From contig CM060848.1 of NCBI GenBank assembly GCA_030737835.1, forward strand, positions 19,817,309 to 19,881,308: a DNA stretch of 64,000 nt. The letters are read 5' to 3'. The translations under genes and the position numbers were made by a program. Positions 1-11,540 of this stretch are shown piece by piece. This DNA is from Acorus gramineus (Eukaryota; Streptophyta; Magnoliopsida; Acorales; Acoraceae). The notes beneath the pieces were generated by a model that was not told the DNA's origin, made no database searches, and saw only the letters and a program-made list of their open reading frames with translations. Within the stretch, counting starts at the first letter, position 1. Each line of letters begins with the position of its first letter.

Positions 1-42
1 TAATAAAATGAAAGACTTAAGTGAAGAGTTGGAGATATTTAC

Positions 43-1348
43 GCATCCTTGTGAAGCTTACAAGTGTTGAATATATTACAAAACATAGACCAGGCAAGAA
101 GAACATTGGAAGTACACGAAATGCTCTCATCTTCCAATTTAAATCCACCGATCTTGTTGTCATAATGGCATAGGCCACTGCAACCACCTGGAGGATATTA
201 TATTGTAGGGCTTTTAAAGAACATACGACATTAGAAATATTCAGTGATTCAAGTCATAGAAACTGAGGTGTTGGTGGTTTCAGGAACCTTATAACACCAG
301 GTAACAAAACATATACTCAAGAACTGACTGATTATCATAGAACATCATATGAGTTTTCATGAGTATGAAATGGGTCATAAAGAAGAAAGGTTCACTTCCG
401 AAAATGTACACCAGCTTGATGTTTCCATACACAAAGTCCCTAAGAAACTAAAATTCAATAAAACAAGATAATAATATGTCTTTTCTTATAAATTCATATA
501 CTTCTAAAAATAACATTGTGTAATGACACCCATGGAGCTTTGTCATAAGGCCCTCTTTGATAGTGGTATATTGACAGGTATAAAGTTTGAATGGTATTCT
601 GATGCCATTTGATAACAAAGATGTATACCAGGACAAGTAGTACCACAAGCAGATGCAGCATAAGTCTTGGAACAGTTGATTTTTCCTATTCGGATGGTAC
701 ACAAATCTTTCAATTTCTCATTAAAAAAAATCCAGAACACCAATTTGTCATCTAAATATAAGTAAGAAATAATTATATGAGATATATGCGAATCACATTT
801 TTTTATTTTTTTTCAAAATTTTTTTTTTTCATGATAAACAGGATTGGACAGACATTTATAACTTTGAAACATACATTTGTTATTCAATTAGTTGACATTT
901 GATCACTCGCAGGCATAACAGGAGCAGATGAACAAGATAGTCAATAATAATAATAAAAAAATCTAACAAAACAAATGCAAAAATAATCATCAAAGCAACA
1001 GACATGATTCAATAAAACAACAAAACACATACAGAGAGAGAGAGAGTCTATGAGAGAGAGACTCACTTCGAGAACCACTGAGATGATGATGATATTCCTG
1101 GCGGTCCGCCGCGAAATCTGTGCCCTCCTCTTCATCCTCGCGAGAACCGACGCCTCCTCCTTCGACAGGTGCTGCAACAGCTTCTCGAAGTCCTCCCCCC
1201 TCCTCCCCCCGAAGATCCCGTGCCAGATTCTCGAAAGCAGACCCCTCCGTTTCTTCTGCTTCGTCACCGCCGTGGATCCCCCGCCGCTCTCGCTCCCCGC
1301 ACCGTCGGCCGAGGGCTTCGTCTGGCCCTCCTTCGAATCCTCCGACAT
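43..1348 (-). CDS. LNP: Lunapark-like ER membrane protein, 5' part (exons 1-2)
   Basis: Lunapark proteins sit at three-way junctions of the endoplasmic reticulum and stabilise the tubular network. Exon 1 is 1067..1348 (94 codons, donor GTGAGT) and exon 2 is 43..187, with donor GTAAAT; the rest lies beyond the window's left edge. The start is the first ATG of an open frame with an acidic, Gly/Ser-rich leader. Next come a basic KKRRGLLSRIWHGIF segment, DFEKLLQHLSKEEASVLARM, and a first hydrophobic segment that spans the splice junction (about residues 85-103, ending AYAIMTTRS). A second hydrophobic hairpin follows in exon 2 (VLPMFFLPGLCFVIYSTLV). This order matches the plant Lunapark N-terminus as I remember it from Arabidopsis. 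The Lunapark zinc finger is not in the window. The exon 1-2 junction is in phase 0. Intron 1 (188..1066) is AT-rich and holds nothing I can name. Confidence 0.88.
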
Positions 1349-2458
1349 GTCTGGATCAACGAAAAGAACCCTGGATCGGTCAGTTCTCCATGAGATCTGT
1401 TAATGAGAGAGATTGCGAACATAAGAGGATCGGACGAGGGTTTTGAAAGGATTCACAGACGGATCGCTCACCTGGGAGAGACTGGTATTCGGACTGAAGA
1501 AGTTTTGTTTATGCTTCGCTTCGCGTCGCTTTGCCCTCGCTTCTTCTTCACCTCTCTCTCTCTCTCTCTGCCTCTCTCCCTCCCTCCCGTGACTTCCAAG
1601 AGAGGCAGATCACTTCTCGGAGTAAAAAAATGGATAAAAAAGATGGATCGACCGTTGTTGAATCCCACCGTCTATCAAAACCCACGTCAACGCTTTCAAG
1701 AAATTATGAAAAGGCTCCCACAGTTAAAAAAAAAAATTAAAAACAAATATGGGAAAATTAATTACGGGTCCTGTGGCCACCTGTATATTATTTTAAGGTT
1801 CATAGAATTTTTTAAGTTTTTTTTAAAGTCTATGAGGTGGCGAAAAATTATCTTTAGGTTCTTCCAGTCAAATTCTGCTCAGAAAGATAAAAAATGTCCC
1901 CTGACGAATTATTTTAGTACACTGTTAATATTTTCTAGTACATTATTAACCTTTGCATAAAATACTATTTACCTAATTATTTCAGTACACTGTAAACACT
2001 CTTTAGTATATTGTTAAGTATCTTTGGTACGCTGTTAATACTCTTCAATATATTGTTAACCTTCACATGTTAGGCGAGGGTATTTTCAGTATTTTTGAAC
2101 AACATATGACTGGAGAGACTTAAAAATAATTTTTCACTGTTTTAAAAGCCTAAAAAAACTTAAATTTTTTTAAAAATCTAAAAATAATAAACGAGTGACC
2201 ATGTGAATCATAATTAATTTCCCTATAAAATATTGAAAAGTTCCCCAAGGAAAGTTGTATCTAAATGCCACCAGCTATGATAAGTACTCGTGCTTGACAG
2301 ACTGTGAATTGTTATGAACGAATATGAACTTGATTTGTAAAATTAATACTGGATATAACACGGGATTGGGATTGACTCTTTGATTAAAATGACTATTTTT
2401 TTTTTAATTTGTTTGTCTATAAACATTGTGACTGTGTACCCCGTGGTTTTAAACTTTG

Positions 2459-2687
2459 GGCCGTTTGAAAATACATTTAAAAAATAAAATTTTGAATAAA
2501 ATGATTTAAATAGACTTTTATTTTTAAAAAACGTATTTTTTACGTTTTTTAAAAAATAATCATTTTACACTAAGTTGTAAATAATTTTTAATTAAGCTAG
2601 CTTTTCTGAAACCTATTTAATAACACTTTTAAGCTTTTTATTTAATTAAAAACAAAATTATCCCTCAATTGTGTTATCAAACAGGCC
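2459..2687. mobile_element. MITE-like element with short terminal inverted repeats
   Basis: The left end reads GGCCGTTTGA and the right end TATCAAACAGGCC, which are imperfect inverted repeats around about 230 bp of AT-rich, non-coding sequence. Ends of this kind (GGCC-GTTTG) are common on hAT-like miniature elements in plants. I could not identify a clean target-site duplication, so the exact limits are uncertain. Confidence 0.4.
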
Positions 2688-3373
2688 TTTTGTTGTCAAC
2701 CGTTAAGCTATAGATCCAAGCCCTAATCAATTAAAATCATAATTTTGTTCAAATCTCAAGTTTTAATTCCTCTTTTTTACCTAGGTGTACATGATTTGTG
2801 ACTGGATTTATCTATGTGAGTTTTTTTATTTTTGTCAATTGAGTGTTTGGGCACATTGTCATTAACAAAAAATTTATGAAATTGGATGACATACAAAGGT
2901 ATCATTACATTTGTATATGTCTGACATTGTTGGGTGACAGTTCATTAAAAAAAATATATATATAATTTTCAATAGACTTTTATCAATAAGTTTTATTAAA
3001 AAAGTGAATATAATTTATTACACTATCTACGTTGTTAATAGTCAACACAGAAAATCTTTGGAGGAAAATCACGTAACATCCGAATTCATGCTTAACTTAA
3101 GTTACACTTTATGTTCAATCAACGTGTGATACACGTCCATATGGGTCCTACTTATAATTTTTTTTTAAATGTAGATTCTTTCGTCACTCCATGATTTAAA
3201 AATAAATGCATATATTTTAAAACTAGAAATGAGATCTATAAATAAATGAGTGTATTAATCTTTCATAATTTTAATGAATTTCTTATTTAAGTAGTAGATT
3301 TTTTTTTATCTTGCATTAGTTGGCAGAGTCAATTTAAGGTGATTGTATAATTTTTTTATAAAAATGGATTAAT

Positions 3374-3441
3374 ATTAGTAATATTTATTGATAAATTTTG
3401 ATATAATATTAGTAATATTTATTGATAAATTTTGATATAAT
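3374..3441. repeat. Tandem duplication, 2 x 34 bp
   Basis: A 34-bp AT-rich unit beginning ATTAGTAATATTTATTG occurs twice in direct succession (starts 3374 and 3408) with no visible difference, which indicates a recent slippage duplication. Confidence 0.85.
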
Positions 3442-3685
3442 ATTATACATAATATTAATAATAGAAAAAAAAATGGAGAGTTATAGTTAGAGTGCAATCC
3501 TATCCAAAAAATATTCTCATCTGAATATGAAGACTTTAACTTCCATATTTGAAGACTCGAATCGGAGATACTCTAATGAGTTCTTTGAGCTAAGGCAAAG
3601 GCGACCACAGGAAGGACGTCACTGCTTCCTTCTTCGTTGTGCTTCCTTTTCACGGCAGAAGTCCATCTATCATGGTGAGTAAGCC

Positions 3686-4140
3686 TGTCAATTATCCGAA
3701 AAAAATCCGAATCCGATCTGAATCTGTATCTGAAAAATAAAAAATATCCGATATTCGAAGATCCGGAGTGTAGATATGGATATCAATCTATCCGATCCGA
3801 AAAATTTCCATATCCGACATATATAATAAAAATATATTGCCCATATTGTTATCTTGTACAATTAATCACAATAATAATATATTATAATACTATTAAATTT
3901 TCAATGTATGATATCTGAAAGAGATAATAAGCCTTAAAATTTTAATTTTAATTTTGATGTCTCTCTAAAATATCACTTGATTATCCAAATTAATGTTAAT
4001 ATTCAAACATGTCAATTATCCAAAAAATATCCGTATCCGATCCGTATCTGAAGGGATCCGAATCTGAAATTTAATATCCATATCTGAATCCGAAAGTTAA
4101 GATATGAATATTAACATATCCGATCCGTATTCGTTCGATT
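3686..4140 (+). mobile_element. Dispersed non-coding repeat, copy A
   Basis: This sequence is rich in variants of ATCCGAATCCGATC/TATCTGAA. It matches, in the opposite orientation, a second copy at about 43745-44068. Both share the series CCTGT-AATTATCC, ATATCCGATA, a stretch around CTTGTAYAATTAATCACAAT, and a segment ending in GATATCT-AAAGAGATAATAA. There is no coding potential. The class is unknown; it behaves like a non-autonomous DNA element. Confidence 0.6.
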
Positions 4141-4310
4141 GACAAACTTAATAGTGAGAGATCCTTGGATTATATTACTCATTAAAATATTCAAGGAGAT
4201 GAGGTTTGTTATTTTTAAAAAATAGAACATGTGCGAATTGTTCGAATGGTTATCTCTAACAAATTTTTTTTTTTTTTTTGCATATTGTATATATGTTTTA
4301 TATATATCTT

Positions 4311-4660
4311 AGGCCCCGTTTGATTGTACGTTTAGGACAGCTTTTGATTTTTGAAAAGCTAAAAAGCTAAAATTGTACAGTTAAATGGGACAGCTTTTTA
4401 AAGAATCGAAAGCTGAATTTTTTTTAATTTTTCTCTCAAAATCTGTGTTTTAAAAAGTTCAAAAACAACGTTTTTTTGTCCGAATCAATTTTTTGAATTG
4501 AAAAGTAGCTTTCTCTGTCAAACATAACCTGCTTTTAAATATTAATTTTTGAATTAAAAAAAAATATCCTAAATTCTTAATAAAAATAAGGTCTAAAATT
4601 ATTTTAAAAAATAATTTTATTTTAAAATTTATTTTTTAATATGTGTTTTTAAATTCACGT
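4311..4660 (+). mobile_element. Dispersed MITE-like repeat, copy A
   Basis: Begins TAGGCCCCGTTTGATTGTA, followed by GGACAGCTTTTGATTTTTGAAA and the block AACAACGTTTTTTTGTCCGA. The same order of blocks appears reversed at about 50030-50356. The end resembles hAT-type MITE termini. It encodes nothing. Confidence 0.6.
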
Positions 4661-5539
4661 AATTTTAGTGTTATCATAGGTGGTCTTTTTTTCGATCCAA
4701 CTCATGAAATCACGTTAATGAGCTAAATTAACTTCTTCCAAAAAGCACAACCAAAAAAGTAATATTTTACATATTTATCTCCAGCATGATCAAAATATCC
4801 GATCAAATATGCATTGACTTGTAACATCAATCACATGAACTTGTCTTTTTATTATTTACGCAAAGACTCCTGCGACTGAGCGCTTTTAACTGTCTCTTTT
4901 TGTTGTTATATTGATTGTTGTTGTCTTCTTGTTGTTTCCATTGACGTGAAAAATAAAGCAAGACTAATATGTTACCTATGAAGAAGACCTGTTGGAAGTC
5001 TATTCCTTGCAAAGTATGTCCAAGAATAAATAGCAACAAAAGTGTCACTATACATTATTGTGTAATAGTCCCTCACACATAAAGCTATATTCTATAGTAG
5101 GACAGGTACCCTACACGGCTACACCCAAGCTGTGTAGTCACTATTGTACACCGTGCAATACTTTTTCTACTTTTTAATAAAGCGATCATACTTTTTAATA
5201 AAATTATAAACGTAAACTTGTTATAGAATGCATTTCAGAAAACAGGTTTAATAAAAAAATTACTTACAGTTTTTAGTATAAAAATTGTGTTTTATAAAAA
5301 ACACTAAAAATGTGTTTATAAAAAATCAAAGTTTATTCCCGCTACTTTATTTAAAATCTTATCTTTTTCAAACGTGTTTCCAATGAAGAACCACTACATC
5401 AAAAGAAGAAAAAAAAATTGTAGTCACCGTGCTACACACAGCTCAAAGGGGCAGAAGCTATCTAACAAATAAAGAAAAAGATACACGCATCCCAATTGCA
5501 ACATCAAATAAGGGGCCGGGTTTAATAAACTCCATTAGA

Positions 5540-5903
5540 CTACAATCCCACTGTGAAAAAAAAAAATTTGGGATGAGACTGTAGGAGAGAAAAAAAGAGG
5601 TAGAGAGAAGGGGGAGAAAGAGAGAGAGAGGAGTCGGGGAGGGTAGAGGTGTGGTGGGTGAAAGAAGAGGCGGGGCGGTGGTAGGATGAAGGGGAGAGAG
5701 AGGGGTACCCCCCATCGCGGCCCCTCACATTCCTCTCCATATCATCGCGGCCCTCCACATTCCTGACCCTATGTCTCCCCCCACCCCCCTCTTTTTCACA
5801 TATTACTACCTCATCCATTCATTGCCGCTGCCTCTGCGCCCCCCCCTTCCCTCTTCCACGCTACAATCCCATCTTGAAATTTTTTTTCACGGTGAGATTG
5901 TAG
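5540..5903. mobile_element. Inverted-repeat element with 23-bp ends
   Basis: The left end (5540-5562, CTACAATCCCACTGTGAAA...) and the reverse complement of the right end (5881-5903, CTACAATCTCACCGTGAAA...) differ at two positions. The interior holds a purine-rich GA tract (about 5581-5705) and a CT/C-rich tract. A second partial copy of the end motif lies at about 5861. The open frames across it are low-complexity and not credible genes. Confidence 0.6.
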
Positions 5904-7368
5904 CTTAGTGAAGTGGTAAAAAAACCCACATTTTACTTATAGGATTCCTCCTAGAGAAACAATTTAAACTGCGATATTCTTCCTACTTCTCAATGCTTTG
6001 TCGATTTCTTGACCGATGGCTTGTGTTGCCCGTGTTTAAAATGAATATACACACACAAGCATAAGTAATATTAGATGATATATATTTTCTTTTATTGGAT
6101 GCTAATACACTTAATCACTCTTATAGTCTTCACGTAATATATGATAAATCGAATAGGACATACCTTATTAGATGAGTATATACTTTAGTAGAAAAAATGT
6201 AAAAAAAATATATTTAATTCATCGAACATGTATTTCATTTTTTTTTAATGTGTATATTTTATTCGACAATAATATACTCTTAAAAAAATCAAAACACATT
6301 AAAACTACAAAAATGTGCACAAGCATGAATGATTATAACCTTTTTTTTTTCTCTTCATTCTCATGAACTACTTCACAAATTTTGTCGACACTGTCTCACA
6401 TGGTATTTTTTTAACAATCTCAATTATAGTTTCATACACTCAATTAATGAGTTGTAATTATTGTAGTGAAATTTAACTTTTATTATGTTATATTAATTTA
6501 TCTTTTAAATATTCATAAAACTAATTTTGTAAGTAATACCATCTTATTTGATCAAACAGAATTAAATATAACATCTACATTTGAAAGGGGTATTTTTTAC
6601 AATTAAATAGTAAAAAGCTGTTTTACACCTTGTTAATAAACACCCACTGTTGTTTATTCTCTGTTTTCCATCAACTACAACAAACACGTCTACTGTTTAT
6701 TAGATAAATTAAAATCTATAATTTATAAGTCATAATCAATAATTCATAAATTAATGCCTGCAACAAATATGACAAATATTGTTTTATTCTTCTCAGCTCT
6801 TTTTACAATGTATTTCTTCTTTCTTGTTTTTAAATTTGGACCATTATATATCGGCCGGTCTGTTATACAATGCGCTATCTCACCCCTCAAAAAAAAAAAA
6901 AAAAAACATGACCAATGACATTGAAACACATGTTACAACGTGTTTTGCTTTGAATAAAATTAAAACACATGTCTACCATTTCATTGAAAAAGAAAGAAGA
7001 AGATGATGATTACATCCATTTTATTTTCTAGCTTTAAATCTAATCTACAAGTTTTTGAATTTTTTAAAAATAATATATCTTATCTATTAAGATACATGTT
7101 TTTATAAAAAAATGAAGTATGTACTCAAATGAATTACGTGAATGCATTTATTAAAAATAATAATAAAAATTTACAAAACATATACTTTGTTAAAGTAAAT
7201 ATATGCTGTTATAATTTTCTATTAATGTATATAAGACTGAAAGCTGAAACAAAAACTGTCGGTAATAGCTATAAATGAAACAAACATGATCGATGAGTCG
7301 ATGACCCCCTACGCAGATACCGATCACACGGTCCTCGTGCGATGATGTTAGGGGAGAAGTTTTTTTTA

Positions 7369-7419
7369 GTCCCACATCGATTATAAGAAGAGAAAACAAC
7401 AAGGCCTCGAGTAATGTAA
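7369..7419 (+). promoter_or_regulatory. U5 snRNA gene 1 promoter: USE and degenerate TATA
   Basis: GTCCCACATCG at 7369-7379 is an exact plant upstream sequence element for spliceosomal snRNA genes. A TATA-like TAATGTAA lies at 7412-7419. The 32-bp spacing fits the longer USE-TATA distance of plant Pol II snRNA genes rather than the shorter Pol III one. The TATA box is weaker than in the second U5 gene. Confidence 0.75.
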
Positions 7420-7446
7420 GGGATGCACTGTCTTCCATTTCACTTA

Positions 7447-7570
7447 ATGCAGCCGCGTGGTGAGCACAGAGCGAACTATTCTTTCGCCTTTTACTAAAGA
7501 ATACCGTGTGCTCGCCACTAATAGCGGCATACTCCTATTTTTGGAGGGTCCTTTTATTTTAAGGACCCTA
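7447..7570 (+). ncRNA. U5: U5 spliceosomal snRNA, gene 1
   Basis: U5 aligns exon ends in the spliceosome through its invariant loop 1. CTTTCGCCTTTTACTAAAG at 7481-7499 is the U5 loop 1 with its closing stem. The outer stem is GCCGC (7452-7456) with GCGGC (7524-7528). The middle stem pairs GTGGTGAGCAC with GTGCTCGCCAC. The Sm site ATTTTTGG (7537-7544) precedes a 3' hairpin with arms GGGTCC (7546-7551) and GGACCC (7563-7568). A plant 3'-box-like CAGTTCTTTAAA follows at 7571. The 5' end is set to a few bases by the expected distance from the TATA region and is approximate. Confidence 0.93.
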
Positions 7571-8343
7571 CAGTTCTTTAAATCCAAAATTTGAATTATA
7601 GTTTAGTATTTTGTGCATTGTATCATAAGACAAGATCAATGGGTTTAGATGGATCTATTTTGGCAGGGAGAATCCATGAGTGTTATTTTTAGTGTTTGGT
7701 TTAAATGTTTAAAATATATTTTATTATATATATGTATATGTAAAATTTATTTTTTTACCCATATCACAATTATAAAAAATGAGTATTTTTAAATTTATTT
7801 AATAAATGTAAATAAATAAAACAATCAATTATATAATTAAATATATAATAATAGCAATTTTCTTAAATTAGTTAAATATTATGAGCTTTCTCAAAATATC
7901 ATATATAATTGAATAAAGAAGTGATGGTAAAATAAGCCAATCCAACAATATAAAAAAAAGAAGAGAGAAGGTGGTAAAAAAAAGAAAGAAGAGGCTATTT
8001 ATTTTAGAAGGAATGTAAATAGTAATTTAATTAATTTATAAATGATAGAATAGTAATTTAATTTAAAAATTCTGATGGAATTTGAGATTACCATTAAAAG
8101 GGTGGAAATTTGATTTCACATTATTTTTTTACATGCCTTGATTATAAATCCAGTGGAGCCACAATTACTATCAATATTACCACTAACCAAATACAGAATT
8201 TTACATACTTTTCTAATGATCTAACGTGGAATCAAAATCCATCCTAAAATGATATGAACCAAATGAGACCTATATATAAATATCATGTTCATCGTTATGG
8301 TTTTGTAAGAGTTCAAACTATAATTTAATCTCTCTTTTGTATC

Positions 8344-8547
8344 TTTTTTTTTTTTTTTGATATCGGAGGGATGACTTTATGGTTAAGCTGGGAAAACTAC
8401 TTTCGTCTGTTTGTCCCTGGTCCCATAGAAAATTCTTTTGAATTTTGTCTAATAAACAGGAGGTATGACACAGCGTCAAGACTCGAACAAAAAATCTACC
8501 CTTAACACATGTAAACCCTGAATCGTTGTGCTATGGCCACCGGGAAG
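8344..8547 (-). mobile_element. tRNA-derived SINE with target-site duplication
   Basis: On the minus strand there is an A-box-like GGTGGCCATAGCAC, a B box GTTCGAGTC, and a terminal poly-A (seen as the T run at 8344-8359). It is flanked by near-identical direct repeats, TCTTTTGTATC at 8333-8343 and TCTTTTGTACC at 8548-8558. Internal Pol III boxes, a 3' A tail and an 11-bp duplication are the hallmarks of a plant SINE. Confidence 0.75.
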
Positions 8548-9231
8548 TCTTTTGTACCATACCAAATTTTTTTATTCAAGTCTTTCGTAACGCATCATCT
8601 CCCTCAATTCACTCATTATGTTTATTATTAAAGTTTTCTTCACGGTTTTATTTTTAGGAACTTGTGAGCATATTTATTCCAATCAAAACCAAAACATTGT
8701 CGGAATGTGATTAGAAGAGAGAGATGAACAACTGGAGAGAATAGAAATCATAGAAAAAGAGAGGAGTGGATTGATCCTCAACTGCTCCTCCCAAAACCTA
8801 AACAAAAATACCACCCTCTACTCTGTGATGTGCATGACATTCATAGGCTTTTATTACAAAAATCTTTTTTGATATTGCATTGGTGCAGCAAATTCTATAT
8901 AAACTTGGTTGTATTATACAGACCTTTTATACAGTGCAATTTTTTTTGAACTTCTTACAGGGAGAAATAAAATGCACGGAAGAGTGGGTGCACAATCAAA
9001 TGAAGCTAATATTATTTACAAAAGGCGCTACAAAGAAATTTTTATATTTGAAAAAAAATCGTAACCAAAAGCATTCATCTTAAACTTCTCATACTTTAAC
9101 CATTGAAATATTATGAGGAATATTTGGGTATTTAGACAAAATTTTCCAAAAATCAATTGTAAAAATTAAATTCAAGTATTTCTTTGAACGCTCATTCTTT
9201 TAGGTTCCTCAATTTTTTTTTTATTGGTAAG

Positions 9232-9770
9232 TATTTTTCCTTGTCAAAATTTTTCATAACAACAAGCGACAAAACAAGAACCCATGTTATCCCTAATGAT
9301 GCCATGCCCCCACGGCCCTACTTGTTGAGTGAGATCACCAACATCTCCCACATGTTCTCCACATAAATTTTGGAATTCCTGAAGATCGTCTCGTTGCATG
9401 TCCTCCAAATTGCCCATGAGACCGCTGGGATGATTGACCGAGGATGGCGTTGGTGACTCGAGTTCTCCTGGTGTTAGAGTGCCTTTCCCGCCTCCCACAT
9501 TCCATCAATGTCTTGGAATGAAGGTCGCTAAGAAGTGTCCTCTCCCATTGCGTCTCATAGGTCCCTTGAGACCCTTCACTGACAGAAGAGGTGTACTACG
9601 GTCTCGGGTTCTTCCCCACAAAGAGTGCAATCTACCGGCTCGTACGCCCTCCACTTTGCTCGATACACCTTCATTGGGAGGCATTCTTGATACAATAGTC
9701 ACATGGAGAAGCCTTATGTGGAGTCTTTGGCTACCAGATTTGCTTGAAATTTTGAAGCCCACACCAATTT
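9232..9770 (-). pseudogene. LINE ORF2 C-terminal relic (zf-RVT region)
   Basis: On the minus strand, allowing frameshifts, the zinc-binding region that follows plant LINE reverse transcriptases is visible as SLCGEEPETVVHLFCQ, followed by a stop. Further along comes IPAVSWAIWRTCNETIF, which matches the usual PA..WA.W..RN..F tail motif. The frames are broken by stops and shifts, so it is dead. No reverse-transcriptase core is present, consistent with 5' truncation. Related relics lie at 19.1, 38.2 and 60.1 kb. Confidence 0.7.
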
Positions 9771-10038
9771 TTTATAAAAAATACATTCTTCCATTGAAGT
9801 AAATATTGTTATATGAAATGATGTATATACTGAGATACAATGATATTTTTTTAATTTTTTTTATTTAATACAATATGTTATTATAGTATATGAAATTGTA
9901 ATATGGATAGCAAAACGGACTGAGTATATCATTGCTTTTTAAGATTTGGCTGCTTACTATTTTATATCATGTATTCAAAAAATTAAGTTCCACATAGGTC
10001 AGATGGTACTCGTGTGTGTTTGTGGGTGAAAGTTATTT

Positions 10039-10090
10039 GTCCCACATCGATTACAATAAGTTAAACAGCGCGTAAGCTTGGGTTATATAA
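10039..10090 (+). promoter_or_regulatory. U5 snRNA gene 2 promoter: USE and TATA box
   Basis: GTCCCACATCG at 10039-10049 is a perfect plant USE and TATATAA at 10084-10090 a good TATA box, 34 bp apart. That is the spacing of Pol II-transcribed plant snRNA genes. The RNA would start about 30 bp downstream, near 10118. Confidence 0.85.
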
Positions 10091-10117
10091 GGGAACCCAA
10101 TGTAACGTGTAGATATT

Positions 10118-10243
10118 CACGCAGCCGCGTGGTGAACACAGAGCGAACTATTCTTTCGCCTTTTACTAAAGAATACCGTGTGTTCGCCACTAATAGCGGC
10201 ATACGCTTATTTTTGGTGGGTCCTTTTTATTTTAAGGACCCTA
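10118..10243 (+). ncRNA. U5: U5 spliceosomal snRNA, gene 2
   Basis: Same architecture as gene 1: CAGCCGCG 5' stem, loop 1 CTTTCGCCTTTTACTAAAG (10153-10171), returning GCGGC arm, Sm site ATTTTTGG (10209-10216), and 3' hairpin GGGTCC (10218-10223) / GGACCC (10236-10241). Compared with gene 1, the middle stem carries G-to-A at 10136 and the partner C-to-T at 10183, so a G-C pair has become A-U and base pairing is kept. The intact promoter makes this the stronger candidate for an expressed gene. Confidence 0.94.
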
Positions 10244-10255
10244 CAATTCTTTAAA

Positions 10256-11540
10256 CCCAAATTTTAATCACAATTTATATTATTATAATAATATATATTT
10301 ATATTTATCATGTATTTATTAATCATGAGTTATAATCCTCTGTTTGAAACGAGGGAATAAATTATATATTGGGGTTTATACTTAGATATTTGTATTTTTT
10401 TTATTCTCATTGAAAAATATGTAATAATAAATATCGAGTTATTTAGTTGATAAAGCATGTGAATGCGAATTGATTTGATATATGGGTTTTATTGATGTAT
10501 AAAAGGTGATAATAAGTGGTTTGATGTGATGAGATGTAATTTTTTTTTACGTGATGGTAGACCCCATCTTACATGGGAATAGATAAGATAGGTATAAGCT
10601 TATCCCAGGGATTACTTAGAATTGTTATACTCACCTATTCTAATTATACTGGCAATCTGACATAGTAATACTAAGTTATATTTTGTAAACAAAGTCATTT
10701 TCCTCTATCTATTTTTATCCCACCTTATACCACCCTTAACCCCCCATCCGAATAAAAAAAAAAAAACCAATGTTGTAACTAGAGCTGTATATATAATGAT
10801 AGTGAGTAGTGAGTAGTTCAATACAGAACGACTTTCATTGAATACAATGTTTGATAAAAATTTTCAAATTTAATTTGAAGTCATTATGAAAATTGATTAT
10901 TGTACCCTCCTAGATGTTTTTAATCGGCTCTGAAGAGTTCATCTCAACATGCTTCTAATCGTTCAACTTCTATCTTTTGATCTGAGTTCATATAATCACC
11001 ACTTACTGGGGTGTCATATTTCAGCACAATTTGCTTCAGAATTTGCTTTATAACGTAGCTTTCATGCTGTCTTGTCATGCATAACATCTGGTGACACACT
11101 GACAACAATTTTTTTCTTATTACAAATATGAGAATCTTGAATATATTTTTTTTGTTAGATTTATCAAAGTTTAATACATAAATACATAAATTAGTTATTA
11201 TTGTCAAGTTGGGAATAATGGAATCTCAACCTATTAACCACCATCTAATCCATAACAACATGAAAAGTGAGAACCAAAGAAGTTTCACAGTAAATCAAAA
11301 GCATGACTCACATTTTCTTTCACAAGTGCATCAACAAATCTATAAGACATGTAATTCACAAGTAAAAAGATCTAATAACCAAAGTTTTAACCGATCTGAT
11401 GATCTGAACTGAACTGATTTGGACCAATCCGATACGATGACATGCCCTTTATGGCCACAAAATCGAACAAATTTTGTGTCACTAGATCAAATGAACATCT
11501 GCGAAATCAGCACAAGAAAGAGAAATTCTTTGTGCAGCTG
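10256..11540. other. AT-rich spacer downstream of the TOG gene
   Basis: About 1.3 kb between U5 gene 2 and the stop codon of the minus-strand TOG gene. It must contain that gene's 3' UTR, probably close to 11540. I see no further gene, RNA or repeat structure. Confidence 0.5.

Larger units (their letters stand above)
1349..7368. other. Repeat-rich intergenic region without recognisable genes
   Basis: About 6 kb upstream of Lunapark. It begins with the gene's CT-rich leader (CT run near 1555-1570). After that it is AT-rich sequence with several dispersed repeats that are listed separately. The open frames here, such as one of 185 codons starting at 1403, are low-complexity, resemble no family and run through CT or A tracts. 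I see no other gene. Confidence 0.6.
7583..10038. other. Spacer between the two U5 genes
   Basis: AT-rich DNA with a SINE (8344-8547) and a LINE relic (about 9232-9770), both listed separately. The remainder shows no gene, RNA motif or clear repeat structure. Confidence 0.6.

Noticed and set aside
1403-1960. 185-codon open frame upstream of Lunapark
   Set aside because: The translation is low-complexity (CT-rich leader and AT-rich DNA), matches no family and overlaps the gene's leader; it is chance.
9434-9802. 122-codon plus-strand open frame
   Set aside because: It is the antisense of a decayed LINE ORF2 relic on the minus strand.
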